DNA of 64,000 bases from NCBI GenBank assembly GCA_951230915.1, contig OX579634.1, positions 11,062,725 through 11,126,724 on the forward strand, in the 5' to 3' direction. This document shows positions 1-11,273 of this stretch, in pieces. The position numbers were made by a program, and so were the translations under genes. A model generated the notes under the pieces. The model was not told where the DNA came from, did not search any database, and worked only from the letters and a program-made list of their open reading frames with translations. The stretch's first letter is position 1. Every line of letters starts with the position of its first letter. This DNA comes from Antitrichia curtipendula (Eukaryota; Streptophyta; Bryopsida; Hypnales; Leucodontaceae).

Positions 1-675
1 AAAAATGCGATCAAAAACCAAATTCGGTTTCTTATGGTAGAAGCAGGGGATGAAAATCCATCGTCCATGGATGATTTCTTATCCATCAACGCAAGCAAGT
101 ATGGAGATTCGGGAGGAAAGCATTTCATCTTGATGGGGAGGACATTGGATAATGACACAAAGACCTTGTGGTGTTTTCCTGCAGTGATGACGGTGCAAAT
201 GCTTAGCAGTTTGGAGAATGCAGTCCCATCTTTCGTTAGGCAACACTTTGTGGATATCCGAGCGGGTTGCAAAGGTTATGCAGGATATGGTCGAGACGTC
301 GAGGATGTATCGAATGCTCGTTGAAATTGGCAAGTTGCAATCTCTATAGTGCAACACAAAGAGCGGGAAGCCTCATTTCACGTGAGATGTAGAGAAGGGT
401 TTTTTGAGGACGAGTACATTGAACTTGGCAAACCATGTTTATGGATTTTTGATTGTAGACGTGGAGGTTTGCAAGGGGAAGACATACCATGGTCGAACGA
501 GGATTATAGCAAAGTTGTGCAGTAACTCAAGAACTGAATGTCTTGCATTTTTTGTTGGAATGCCATGTTTTTGTTTCCGCCAGGCATATCCTTTGACAAA
601 GCGATGGAGTCGAGGATGGCGTTGCTAGAGGGTTGCCACGTGCTCCAAGGTTTTTAGATATTTCAAGAAAAAACA
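1..675 (+). pseudogene. decayed 5' part of an unknown protein-coding region, open at the window edge
   Basis: Frame 1 is open from base 1 (no start is visible, so the gene begins outside the window) and reads as protein-like sequence to a TGA at 322-324. More frame-1 stops follow at 523-525, 535-537 and 655-657. Coding-like stretches switch frame: around 250-345 a second frame reads smoothly (MQDMVETSRMYRMLVEIGK), then frame 1 resumes with an aromatic/acidic stretch (FFEDEYIELGKPCLWIFD), and near 521-575 another frame is better. GC content is visibly higher than in the flanking repeats. I infer a once continuous gene damaged by frameshifts and stops, continuous with the open frame that follows. 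Short introns are an alternative explanation. I do not recognise the family. Confidence 0.45.
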
Positions 676-783
676 GTGCCCTCATACGTGAATGATCTGC
701 GTCATGGCGAGCAGCGACGTCGTGGTGTACAACCCATTGGTGGCATTGTCATCTTTTTGAATTATCCCGAAGAGAGTGGGTTC

Positions 784-1938
784 ATGGAAAACCTTCCTAG
801 CAGTACGGATGACTTACATGTTATATTTCAAGGCTCTTGGAGTACAGAAGTGATGCCTCGAGTGCAAGACAAGTTTGAGAGGACACCAACGGAGTCGAAG
901 AGATTGGTACAAATGTATTTGCCGCGGAACTGGGGGTTGGTAACATTAGGCATCGCAATGGCAGTGCCAAGGATTTTGGAGACAGGATATGTAGGCAATG
1001 ATGTTATCATTATGGAAGGATTCTCGTTGAAAACGCAATTCGTATACGAGAAATTGCAATCGATGTATAGGGAGAAGTTGATGATGGTGAACAGTGTGAG
1101 TATGGCCGCCGAACGCAGACCCTCACATGTGTTGACTAGAGAAGAGAGGTTGCCTGGTCTTGGTGTTTCTGAAACAGATGGAAGTTTGCCACCAGGTAGA
1201 GTTGAAAGACTTTCGTGGTCATCTAGGGACTCCTCCGATGAAGAAATGATAGTTCAAGTGAAAAGACGGGGAAGGCGGAAGGAGAAAGCTAAAGTAGTTG
1301 ATTCGGGAGCCTCATCGACAAACAAAGATGAGAGTAATGCCAAGCGGACACAATCTGACAGATTACCAAGTGCTGGCCGAAGTTTAGGTTCTCTTGACAC
1401 TGATGCAGTCAGTGACGCCCGTGGGGACCAAGTAAACTTGATGGAAGTAGAGCAAGACCCGGATTTTGTTGTTCCAGAAATAGTTGAGGAGGTGGACAAC
1501 GTGGAACCGGAACAAGTTGAAGAGGGCGTGGGAGAAAATACAGATACAACAGCACAAACGGAGTCTATGTCAGCGTTGTCAGCATTCAGCCAATTGGATC
1601 AAATAAGCTTTGTTCCGGATGGTGAAGGATATTATCGTAATAGAGACAATGTTCAATTCACTCGAACAGGTGAAGGACCACATTACATTTATCACCGAGT
1701 GACTTCCATCTTGGAAGGACCTTCTTTAACGCCAACTTTATCAGAAGGATTGACAACGCCTATTACAAGCACCATGGTGGATACGACGTTGCAGTTTATC
1801 TCTTCGCCTCCAATGAGTCTAATTGGTGGACCAAGTGCACACGATCAAGCGGGGGCAACTGGTGGAGGAGAAGGAGGAGACTTGGTGCAATCATCTGCAC
1901 GAGTATTGGAAACACCAAATGAAGCAGGGCCATTATAA
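784..1938 (+). CDS. unknown protein with an acidic and basic low-complexity middle (384 aa from first ATG)
   Basis: This is the longest undamaged open frame at the left edge. The frame is open from 658; 784 is the first in-frame ATG. The first ~115 residues look globular (motifs STEVMPRVQDKFERTP and YLPRNWGLVTLGIAMAVPRI). Next come a charged, Ser-rich linker with a basic patch (KRRGRRKEKAKVV) and an acidic patch (EIVEEVDNVEPEQVEEGVGE), then a short ordered-looking stretch (GEGYYRNRDNVQFTRTGEG), and a Gly/Ser/Thr-rich tail. No signal peptide, membrane segment or catalytic motif is evident. It lies in frame with the decayed region to its left, so it is probably the 3' part of a larger gene rather than a free gene. 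An accessory gene of a mobile element is possible but unsupported. Confidence 0.4.
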   Translation: MENLPSSTDDLHVIFQGSWSTEVMPRVQDKFERTPTESKRLVQMYLPRNWGLVTLGIAMAVPRILETGYVGNDVIIMEGFSLKTQFVYEKLQSMYREKLMMVNSVSMAAERRPSHVLTREERLPGLGVSETDGSLPPGRVERLSWSSRDSSDEEMIVQVKRRGRRKEKAKVVDSGASSTNKDESNAKRTQSDRLPSAGRSLGSLDTDAVSDARGDQVNLMEVEQDPDFVVPEIVEEVDNVEPEQVEEGVGENTDTTAQTESMSALSAFSQLDQISFVPDGEGYYRNRDNVQFTRTGEGPHYIYHRVTSILEGPSLTPTLSEGLTTPITSTMVDTTLQFISSPPMSLIGGPSAHDQAGATGGGEGGDLVQSSARVLETPNEAGPL

Positions 1939-2735
1939 GAGACATAGTAGTACATGTGATGGTAGAGTAAGGTGTGTGAGAGTGTAGACCTTGTGTGCTA
2001 GTTTTGAAAGACTATGAAGATGTTTGAATGAATGTATGGTTTTTGATTGGTGTGAGCACATAATTAAAAAATGTGAAGGTAGTTGCTAAACCTTCAATGT
2101 CATTCTGGATTTATAAATAAATATTCCAAAAATTATAGTGAATACTGCTATACACATGGTATACGCATTTACATATTATAACACAAATGTAATTGCAAAG
2201 TATAGAGCATGAAGATTAATACATGAGACCAAACCAAATGATTGATAGGAAGAAATATAATGTGTTGGACTTGTATTTCTCTTGGAAGAACTGAAATTGC
2301 ATCCTCATAGAGAGTTTGCATTCGAAATGATAGTATTTCATGATGAAATTAAAAAATTGATTTCTTGAAAATCTGGGGGGTACTCAAGTTTTTGATAATA
2401 CATTTTTTGTGAATAGTTTTGCATACGATCATTTCACTTGGCCAAGTGCAAGAATGTCTAATTCAGTGAAATTCACAAGAATCACCTATAGCAAATTATT
2501 TTATTGAAAATTCCAAATATATACTTTAAAATTCATGAGCAATTCAAACAAATTTTTGGGAGAATATTGACAAATTTTTTCCACAATGATAATCTTCAAC
2601 TCAAGATGCAAACAAATAAAAACATCATGGATTCTTTATGCAAGGATGATGAGGCAATCATGTATTTTCTTTCTTTCTACAACGTAAACACATCCAAATT
2701 GAATACTCACTCACTAAAAACCACTAAATTCTTGC
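1939..2735. other. AT-rich stretch without a recognised gene
   Basis: This follows the stop of the unknown open frame. An AATAAA at 2116-2121, about 180 bases past the stop, could be a poly(A) signal for it. Nothing else is recognisable before the TTAA element. Confidence 0.4.
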
Positions 2736-3667
2736 TTAACCCCTAAAGGACCAGCATGCGGTTTTGGGCAGTATAAAAAATTTGGGCAGGTACTTGTGAC
2801 TAGAGATTTTCATATTTTTGGCTGAAACTTTAATAGAAGGTGGGCGCAAGGAGTACCTTTCATATGCACTAAATTTCATGACATTTGGAAATAGGAGTCA
2901 AAAGTTATGGCCAAATATGTTTCTTTTTTTCGTAACTGGGCAGTCCGGGCAGATAAAAAAAAATCACTTTTTTCAAAAATAAAAATTTGAAATTGGTTTT
3001 CTAGAGTTATATATACGTGGAAAGCTTTGAATCATTCCATTTCGACCAATGAATCAAAAGTTATGAGGATTTTTAGTTTGCCGGCAGTTATAGATTCTCT
3101 ACTTTGAAATAAACTTTGAAGTTGTTTATTTAACTCAATTTTTAATATTTTTTGAATTTTTTTTTCATAGGATGTAGGTTTTTTATTACAACATTACAAC
3201 CATTGGGATTTACATTTTTCATTTCCATAATTAAATTCTTAACAATTTAGTATTTTGGATCATTCTCTACTTCTTTCTACTTACTATTTTTTTTGTATAT
3301 GTTGTACAATATCAAATGATTTGTAATTTTTTAAGCATGTAGAGAACTTGTTTAGGAAAAAGAATTCAAAGATGCACCACCATTTTGGACATTTTTTCAT
3401 ACAAATGTGACCTTGTGAAGTGCAGCTGACCTGTTTTTCGCAAGGACAAAAAAAAAGATTTTTGCCAATTCAAATGCTAATATCTTCCAATCCGCATGAT
3501 GGAAAATTCTGAAATTTTTTCGACGTCTTCTAAAACTAGTTTACTGTAAGATCCTACGGTTACATGTGTCAAAAAAGTTTTTTTTTCAAAAATTTGGTAT
3601 TTGTACTAAAAATGGCAGTTTTGGAGTGTTTTGGGTGAAAACATAGTCATAGAACTTTAGGGGTTAA
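2736..3667 (+). mobile_element. TTAA-flanked element, copy A (reference copy, 932 bp)
   Basis: The element starts TTAACCCCTAAAGGACC and ends AACTTTAGGGGTTAA, so the first 13 bases are an inverted repeat including a TTAA at each edge (2736-2739, 3664-3667). It has no coding capacity; the interior is AT-rich with landmark phrases (TTTTGGGCAGTATA near the left end, GTTTTGGGTGAAAACATAG near the right end) shared by other copies in this window. TTAA target duplication with ends beginning CCC is the pattern of the piggyBac superfamily; Kolobok also duplicates TTAA. It is non-autonomous, and no matching transposase was seen in the window. Confidence 0.8.
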
Positions 3668-3739
3668 TTTTGAGGATGTATTGTACACCAACTAAACATA
3701 TCTATGTGTAGTACTTCAAAAATTCATAAATTATTTATA

Positions 3740-4367
3740 CAATGTCCAAATAATACATACTAATATATGTTTCTTTCCTAAATTGAAATTATTTCTTAAA
3801 ACTATTTTCTCATAGATATTATTTTGTTCACATAGAAATCTTAATTCATTCCATTTAGATTAGGGATGTGAAAGTTATGGAACTTTTTATTTTGCAAGCA
3901 CTCATAGCATCTTCTTCAAAAAATAACTTATAGGATTTATCTCTAAACTCAATTCTTACAATTTTTCAAAAGCAAGAGTTCCACGTAGTTTAATTTGCAT
4001 GTAAATTAAATATTTTTTTATTGAATTTTTTTCCTAGATTCTCAACTCAATTCTTCAACATAAAAAATTAGAAAATCAAAATAGGTAGTTTAAAATTTCT
4101 AAGTTAAGTAGATTCAAAGCCAAATAATCTAGTTGAGCAAGGTGCAAAAAACTTGTTTTCTTCACTCTAAACGCAAGTATCTTGCAATCTTCGTGGTCAA
4201 AGTTTTTGAAATTTCTTCCACACATTCTTATACTAGTTCAATGCAAGATCCTACAATTAGATATGCAAAAATAGCAATTTTCAAAGTTTTTGCTCTTTGC
4301 AATAGAAATGACAATTTTGAGGGGGTTTTGATAAAAAAAAAAAAGACCTTCAGACTTTAGGGGTTAA
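3740..4367 (+). mobile_element. TTAA element, copy B (variant 2, 5'-truncated)
   Basis: It ends GACTTTAGGGGTTAA (TTAA 4364-4367). The interior matches the variant-2 copies at 23959-24530 and, reversed, 30526-31456, including the phrase AGATTAGGGATGTGAAAGTTATGG. No left terminus is seen; the left limit is approximate. Confidence 0.55.
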
Positions 4368-5024
4368 GAAAGTCCGGAGACACCTTCCAATTAATATTGT
4401 GCAATTTCCCACTATTGAAACCAAAGTTCAACCACTATTCAAGAAGAAGAAAACGCATCTATAATGCGTGCTTGGCAAGTTTCATTGCATATCACCAAGT
4501 CCCTTTGGCAAATTAAAAAACTAAAAAGTTAAAAAGGATTGAAGGACATAATTTGAAGGTATCATAACATTGTATAATTAGGCATGCTCCTCCAGCTGGG
4601 AAGGTATAATACTCTGCTAGATACTTTGGAGGTGCTTACTAGTTAATTCCAGGATTGGGGTGGGCTGCAAGGCCATCAGAAAGACAATTTTTTTTCATGC
4701 CAAAAGGATTATCATAACTGGTTGTTGACTTTTCAACACTAATGTGGTACCGTTCCATTGGCAACCCGTCACCATTGCCATTACAAGTTGCAACTCATAA
4801 CTTTCTTTCCTTTTAACTTGCTTCCTACACCCTTGGATTATGAAGATCAAAGTCTGTGATTAAAAAATGTACAACCAGTTATGTACAATAACCGATTCAC
4901 CGCTAGTGCAATGAGTTGGTTATCTAATACATAACATGAAGAGACTATGAGTGCTTTATGATGGTGCAAGATAGTTTGCAAGCACTCATACCATCTTCTT
5001 CATGGTGCAAGATACAAGAGGCTA
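4368..5024. other. no recognised gene
   Basis: AT-rich single-copy-looking DNA with short spurious open frames only. Confidence 0.4.
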
Positions 5025-5421
5025 TGGTAGAACCACCCATTGTCGACCAGGGACCCATCCCCAACATGTAGGGTATACTATGTCCAACCAACATTGCAAT
5101 AAATTTTCAACCAAAGCTTTGAATGTGTTTTTTCTCCTTTTCAAAGTTAAGACTACTCAAGTAATGACATATGTCCCAAAACAATGAGTAGAAAATAGTT
5201 CTTGAATGTACGGCATTGGAAGACTCTACATGTCAGCTATAGGTTTGGACCAGCTAACGGCTTCCAAAATTCATAGTAATTTCAATTCAAGGCATAAAAT
5301 TACAGAAAAAAACTGCAATCCCCTTTATTTCTATCTTCCTACATGCCAGAAAATTTACATGCCTTATATTGCTCCAAAACATGCACAGATCACTTAAGTG
5401 GTCAATAATGGATGGTTCTAC
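5025..5421. mobile_element. MITE family 5 (GGTAGAACCACCC ends)
   Basis: The left end TGGTAGAACCACCCATTGTC and the right end (reverse complement GTAGAACCATCCATTATTG) are imperfect inverted repeats next to TA dinucleotides. A second, 5'-truncated copy lies at 46130-46321. A family-3 MITE sits directly at its right edge. There is no coding potential. Confidence 0.5.
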
Positions 5422-5423
5422 TA

Positions 5424-5695
5424 AGGTAGGTACACCCAAATGTGCCACTGACCTTAAACCACCATCTATACTATGTGTGCATCTCCAAAATCAGTTCTGT
5501 ACCTATGTGGAAGAAACGCTTTTAGAACCAAACTTTATTCCTTAATGACTTTTGCATATGGTATCCAAATGCCATGTTCTCTGGTGCATTGGAACCTCCT
5601 TTCACTTGCCTACAAGAACATATGAAAATTTTACCAGTCTAATAATAGTAACTAGGCTCAGTAGCAAAAAGTGGCGATTTTGGGTGTACCCACCT
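5424..5695 (+). mobile_element. MITE family 3, copy 1 (272 bp)
   Basis: Ends AGGTAGGTACACCCAAAT and, reversed, AGGTGGGTACACCCAAAA, flanked by TA (5422-5423, 5696-5697). Two further copies of the same 272-bp length occur at 40963-41234 and 56431-56702. Confidence 0.75.
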
Positions 5696-6596
5696 TATAT
5701 TGCAGTACGGAGTTGAGAATTATTGGTACAGGAGGCACACTTAAAAAAGGGGAAAGAGTTGACAACTCAAGCTAGTGGGGAGCCCAACTCTTTACACTGT
5801 TACATTTCAGTTTAGCATTTTTTTTATTTTCTTAAGTTTAATTTAGGTTTATTTTTCCCCAGGGCCAGGGGCAGGACCACACTACTGAGGGCCCGGCTGT
5901 GGGATTTTTACAATTTTGATTTGTTCAAAAAGGATTGCCCCAGTTCCATCTTGGGCAATAATTCATTTGCATTTCAGTAGGCAGCTTCAAGGTCAGTGGG
6001 AAGGCCATGTGGCCTATCCCTGCCGAGGCCCTCATCCAATAAATTATCACATTTTTATGCAAATAGGTGCATTCTTTGTTTTTACAATTTACTTGAAGGT
6101 CATTTCATTAAGTGATTCTAGACTTAAATATCCTTATGGTCAAAATATAAGGGATATCATTTTGTAGAATGGATTACTTTGTTTGCCTACCACTTGATCA
6201 CAAGTCTCCTAGTGTGCAAAAGCAAATGGCACTAGGGATTCTTTTTTCATTTATTTTGGGCAATGCAGAAAAAGAAATCTTTGTCTATGTTGGAGTGATG
6301 CAATTGTTTCCATCTATATAAAGGGATGAAATATATAGAGTGCAAATGAAATCTAGATTATTCATTCAATCAAATATGCATTCATCCAAGAAAGAGTGAT
6401 ATTGACCTTAGAATCTATAGCAAATCAACTATTTTATGCATTGAAAATGTGGGAAGATATTGCCTAGAATTTCTTTAAAAAGAATCACATTGCGTTTGAG
6501 TGAAATATCACTCACCTCCCACCCACACCTCCTAGTTGAATGACACTTCCATTGCTACTAAGTCCATGAATAGATAACACCTACTAAGGTAATTGA
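5696..6596. other. no recognised gene
   Basis: AT-rich, with a slightly GC-richer patch near 5860-6040. Short open frames here look spurious. Confidence 0.35.
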
Positions 6597-7155
6597 GCCT
6601 ATGACAGGCAAAATGGGAGCCAACCCATTACAGGTATAATTCTTCTAAGGTAGGAGGCTCTAAAATGGAGCGGGCATTAAGAACGAACCCTACCAATTGT
6701 TGTGAAATGGACATGAGTTGGTTCTGTAATTGACATGTATAGTCATTGAATGAATCAAGGAAAAAAGCATCATCAATTGCAAGAGCCAATCATTCGCTTT
6801 CCTTTTCCCATCTTTCTTCATAATTGCAAGTGAACCGTTTACAGAAGACCTAGGGTCATAAGTAGGGACCTACGACCCAACTCGTTTGAAAAACCATAAG
6901 TAATTCAAAAATGCTTGGAAAAATACAAAACTACTTGGGTTAGATTCCTCATCTATTTTTCTTTGTCTGAAAAATGAGCTAAAATTATATTTGTCCAATG
7001 AAATATACAAAAAAAGGCAGACCAGCCCTTAGATGTGCCATTTCAAAGCCTCCTACCTTAGTGGTGCATATTTCTAAATTGGAATGTACACCATTAGTAT
7101 AATTTTGCCTGTAATGGGCTGGCTTCCATTTAGCCTGTTATAGGATGAGTTACCT
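6597..7155. mobile_element. MITE family 4, split by a family-1 MITE
   Basis: The left arm (AGGTAATTGAGCCTATGACA, continuing GGCAAAATGGGAGCC) is matched by an inverted right arm (reverse complement AGGTAACTCATCCTATAACA, continuing GGCTAAATGGAAGCC), each next to a TA. The arms match over about 50 bases. A family-1 MITE (6648-7058) lies between them, so this element is older than its guest. Confidence 0.65.
6648..7058 (+). mobile_element. MITE family 1, copy 1 (411 bp, uninterrupted reference)
   Basis: Ends AGGTAGGAGGCTCTAAAATG and, reversed, AGGTAGGAGGCTTTGAAATG, flanked by TA. It holds the uninterrupted site GGGCATTAAGAAC; another copy (37377-39045) carries a TTAA element exactly at this TTAA. 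Confidence 0.75.
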
Positions 7156-9025
7156 TACCTAACAACCAACCCTCATGGCTTAGATACTAGAACCATCTCC
7201 AACAAATTCTTCATTCACATCGGTCATACGGCCAAAATAATTCTTCTTCTTCTTAATCCCATGAACTATTTGTCAAAGTAAACACACACATGGCCTTGAA
7301 ATGTATGGAGTTTGGTACGATGGTATTTGCATACTTTTCATCCAGAAATTGGCAGTGGTGGTGGGGGCAGTGCTTTTCATACATAACAGGTTATCAAATG
7401 TTAGTATTTCTGTGGTCTCATATGTCAATGCATGTACGGTGCTGTGCTGCTCCATTAGGGGAGGTGGCATTGTACTTTAGAAATAAAAATGTTTCAAATT
7501 ATCCATTCTTTCTTCTAAAGTCTTCACGTGTCCACGGGGGGACCATGATCACCAACTCATCAGAATGGAAAATAGTGATCAACCCCGGCCAACTTCTATA
7601 CCAAACTCCATACTTACACCCCTTCCTTCCCGAAATAAATTTAGGGTTTTCAAATATACTTGTCCCAAACTGAATTTGATATTTGCTCTCCACAACTTGT
7701 TGGACAACAACTATAGCTAGTTTGAACACCCCAAAGCAAAAGAATCCATAGATACCACACTTTGAAGACTATATAGCAATTCAATTTCTTTTGAGGGAAT
7801 CGAGAAACAACCTCTAATCAACCAAAGACAAAGAATTCAACTCACAACTATACAGAAACATTACTAACAAATCTCTTGTTGAGAATTTCTTGGACTTGAA
7901 TCAGAAGACATTGTCAGAATTGAATACGGAGGACGTCAATGGACATCACTACACCAGTGTTGCTCAAAGAATGATCAAAATTAATGCCAATGGAGTAGTT
8001 CCAAAAAAGGAAAAAAATTGTCAATTTTGCAGCATGTTTCCTACATGCTTCAATTCACTATTGACTTCCACTCTTTCACTCCTAGCGGGGTTTAGTGGAA
8101 GCTTCAGTAAGTACACAATCCTTTGGAAATAGGAGCTATTCATACACTAATTTAGCCATTTATAGGAACCCCCAAATTTATTTTGGGACGAAGGGAATAC
8201 ATTACTGCCTCATCAAGCAATTGGGTCATTGCCAATTTGACGAAGGTAGCAACACCCATACCTGTTAATTTAAGGATGTGGACATAGCGTCTACCAATAT
8301 ACATCCAACAAAATGTTGGACCCTACCAAGTAAGAGAAAAATAATTTATGTACAATTTCAAATGTAGCACATCCTTGCAATCACATCTATTCTCTTTAAA
8401 CTTATTTGAAACTTGGGTTTCTCAAGAAATTGCAAGTGTTGTAGACAAAGGTGGTGAAGGTGAGACGCACGCACTTATTAATATTTCAATATTGATAAGT
8501 GGCAGTTGTAGGCATTCCAAGATGGTTTTGCAAAACAATTGCGTTTGCATTTTTTCTTTTGAAACATGTTCAAGATTTTTAGGCTGAAATGTTCAACTAG
8601 GATTGATCAAGTTATTTTTTGTCTTTTTTTATGAGGTACCAAAGTGGTGATAAAATGTTGTAGTGGTGCTCCAAATTTCAACATTCATCCACATATTGAA
8701 TAGAAAATATCACATTAGCACATATTATATATCCATAATTTTGTTTTTATTCACAAGTTGACAATTTCATCCAAGATTTTTTTTTAATTGAAGTTTCATG
8801 GCAAAAAACATGACGGTTTGTCACCATTTTTTAGCCAAATTATTATTTTTTGGGTGCAATCTAATACTATTTCACCAAAAGAAACAACCTTCAATGGATA
8901 GGGGATGCAATTGGAATATGGTCCATAATGGGTGTGCATACCTTAGCAACATGGGCTACTTTGGAGAGTCTTTCCCCACCTCTCTTAAGAAGAAGAGAGC
9001 AATATTTGTAGTTGTCTATATTTTC
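7156..9025. other. no recognised gene
   Basis: Mostly AT-rich DNA with short open frames on both strands (for example near 7290-7730 and 8348-8587) that show no motif, no supporting splice structure and no obvious homology. I see no repeat ends here. Confidence 0.35.
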
Positions 9026-9599
9026 TAGTTTCTAAAGGACCAAATTGCATTTTCCTGGCAATTTAGCAATTTTGTGCAGCTCACTACAAATAAAGTTTTT
9101 ATTTGATTTCTATGAAATTTTCACACAACACAAAGACAATTTCTTTTAAGGCCCAACAATTTTCATAACTTTTGACTACATGGTTAAAATGTTATTGTAT
9201 AATATGTAGTTTGTTTCTCAACTCGGGTAGTCCGGGCAAGTCTTTAAAAAATATTTTCTTAAGAAATAAAAATTTGAAATTGATTCTCTAGATTTATATA
9301 TACATAAAAAGATTTTAATCATTCCATTTTTTCATACAAATGTGACCTTGTGAATTGAAGCTACCCGGTTTTTTGAAGGGCCCAAAAAAAGATTTTTGTC
9401 ACTTCAAATGCTAATATCTTGCAATCTATATGGTGAAAATTTCTGAATTTTTTTTCACATCTTCTCAAACCATTTCACTACCAGTTCCTATGGTTACATG
9501 TACAAAAATGTTTTTTTTTCAAAAATTTGGTACTTGTACTATAAATGGCAGTTTTGGAGCCTTTTGGTGAAAACATAGTCAAAGAACTCCAGGGGCTAA
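9026..9599 (+). mobile_element. TTAA element, copy C (internally deleted, eroded ends)
   Basis: The left end TCTAAAGGACCAAATTGC and right end AACATAGTCAAAGAACTCC...AGGGGCTAA match the family, with mutated terminal bases. Compared with copy A the middle jumps from the GGGTAGTCCGGGCA region to TTTTTTCATACAAATGTGACC, an internal deletion of roughly 350 bases. Confidence 0.6.
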
Positions 9600-10199
9600 G
9601 ATTTATTAAAATGATTAATTATAGAATTCACCTAGTTTTTTTTTATTATATTTGGCATTCTTGGTGGCATATCCAAAAAATTCTTCTTTGAAAAATTTGT
9701 TATGCTTGTTATCAACTTGTTTTTACAAGAAAATGACTTATGTATCTATAAGAGTTGAAATGAATTATTTAAAAAGTAAAGTTTTAAAGAGGATAGCAAA
9801 GAATAATAGAAAAGATAATTTTCCATGTCCTTCACAATAGTAACATTGGCTCGAAGACCATTGTGAATGAAGAATTTATTAGGGGCAGTTCAAACAGCAT
9901 TGTCTCAAGGACATGGGAAGCAAGGTATGCCCTTGTTGCTTCCTTTTAGAAGTAGATTCAATACTAGAGACCTAGGACTAGTAACTAGTAAACGATAATA
10001 ATACAAGTAGCTAGTATCAAAGAATATTGTAGTCATTTGTTTTATCATTTTTTAGTCTAGGTTTTTAGATGCCTTATGTATTATCTTGCTTTTGTTTTAT
10101 TAATGGCAGTCATTCCATTGACTTAGAGTATATTTGCAAGAGCTCAATAAGTTTGTATTTTGAAGACGCTTGTTGGGCTTTGTTTCTTGGCATGTTGTT
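9600..10199. other. no recognised gene
   Basis: AT-rich DNA between a TTAA element and the LRR remnant. The frame leading into the remnant is open from about 10069 but shows no LRR pattern before about 10200. Confidence 0.35.
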
Positions 10200-10983
10200 G
10201 TTGAGCACCCCAATATTGGAAGAGATTATTTTTTGCTTGAAGCTTGTGCAGCCCGACCTTAGTGGAAACTATTTTTAAAACTTTATATTGACATCCATTG
10301 GGAATTTGAAGCATCCCATCACATTGAATTTGCTAAATATACAACTGATATGCTCAATTCCTCAATCCATCAAACAATACACATGCCTCCAAGTGTTCAA
10401 ACTCGCATTGAACAACTTCACAAACATGCTTCCTGACTCCTGAGGATCCGGTGTCTGTCCATAATATAATCTCACATTAGAGGGGATTTGAGGCCTCTAG
10501 AAGATTATTTCAAGGCTATTTCTCTTGTTGTAAAACTAATGCACTATTGTCAAATTATTAAAATTTTAATAATTAATTCAAAAATTCAAAAATAAATAAT
10601 AATAATAATATTTATTTATTTTATATAGTTATTAAATAAATTATTGAATATTATTATTTGACGTGGCCATCTCTCGACCACGTCAAACTGTAGATGTAAT
10701 GCAATTCCCAAATTCTCCACAATGCATGAACTCATGGTCTTCTAAAGGCTTCAAAAAACATCTAATGCAAATTTCCATTGAAGGCAGTAAGCTTTTTGGT
10801 ACCTTGCAGCCATGGCTAAGGAACTTGCATAATATGTTGATGTTGTTATTGTCTTTAAATTAGCTCAACGGGACCATCCCACCTGAGCTTGGAAACTGCA
10901 TGAAGCTAAAGAATCTATGACTACATGATAATCAACTCATGGGTGCCATTTCTTTCGTGCTTTGCAACCTAAGGCATGTATGA
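10200..10983 (+). pseudogene. broken extracellular leucine-rich-repeat gene (receptor kinase or receptor-like protein type)
   Basis: Two stretches in the plant extracellular LRR pattern are visible. The first (about 10276-10443) reads SIGNLKHPITLNLLNIQLIC, then SIPQSI...LQVFKLALNNF, and stops with TGA at 10441-10443. The second (about 10741-10983) reads LFGTLQPWLRNLHNMLML, then LNGTIPPELGNCMKLKNL, then LHDNQLMGAI, with in-frame TAG at 10861-10863 and TGA at 10918-10920. The motif LxGxIPxxLGNxxxL is characteristic of LRR receptor kinases and receptor-like proteins that sense ligands at the plasma membrane. Neither signal peptide, membrane span nor kinase domain remains. A block of AT-rich sequence (about 10445-10660) separates the pieces. 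It is a decayed fragment, certainly non-functional. Confidence 0.7.
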
Positions 10984-11089
10984 ATCATACCATCAACTAT
11001 GTCGCTTATATACATGAGCAACGCCAAATGTCTGTAGGAATGCCATGGAGGTCAACAACATTGGCGTCGATGTCTACAGTAGAAAGTCA

Positions 11090-11273
11090 CACTAGAAGAA
11101 ACTTGTTTTTTTTTTGACGTACAAAATTTGGACGTTCACTTTTTGGGACATCAAACATAACATTAGGATGTTATTTTTGATGTCAAAACTAGCATCCTAA
11201 TGTTATGTTTGATGTCCAAAAAAGTGGACGTTCAAATTTTGAACAGAAAAAACCCCACAGGTTTCCTCTAGTG
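11090..11273. mobile_element. CACTA-type hairpin MITE with TCA duplication (184 bp)
   Basis: It begins CACTAGAAGAAACTTG and ends CAGGTTTCCTCTAGTG, with a 3-bp direct repeat TCA on each side (11087-11089, 11274-11276). CACTA ends plus a 3-bp duplication define the CACTA (EnSpm) superfamily. The interior is a long inverted repeat (CATCAAACATAACATTAGGA against its complement), so the element can fold almost end to end. Confidence 0.75.

Noticed and set aside
7290..7673. 127-codon open frame considered as a gene
   Set aside because: Overlapped by open frames on the other strand, no motif, no convincing splice sites or coding-like composition.
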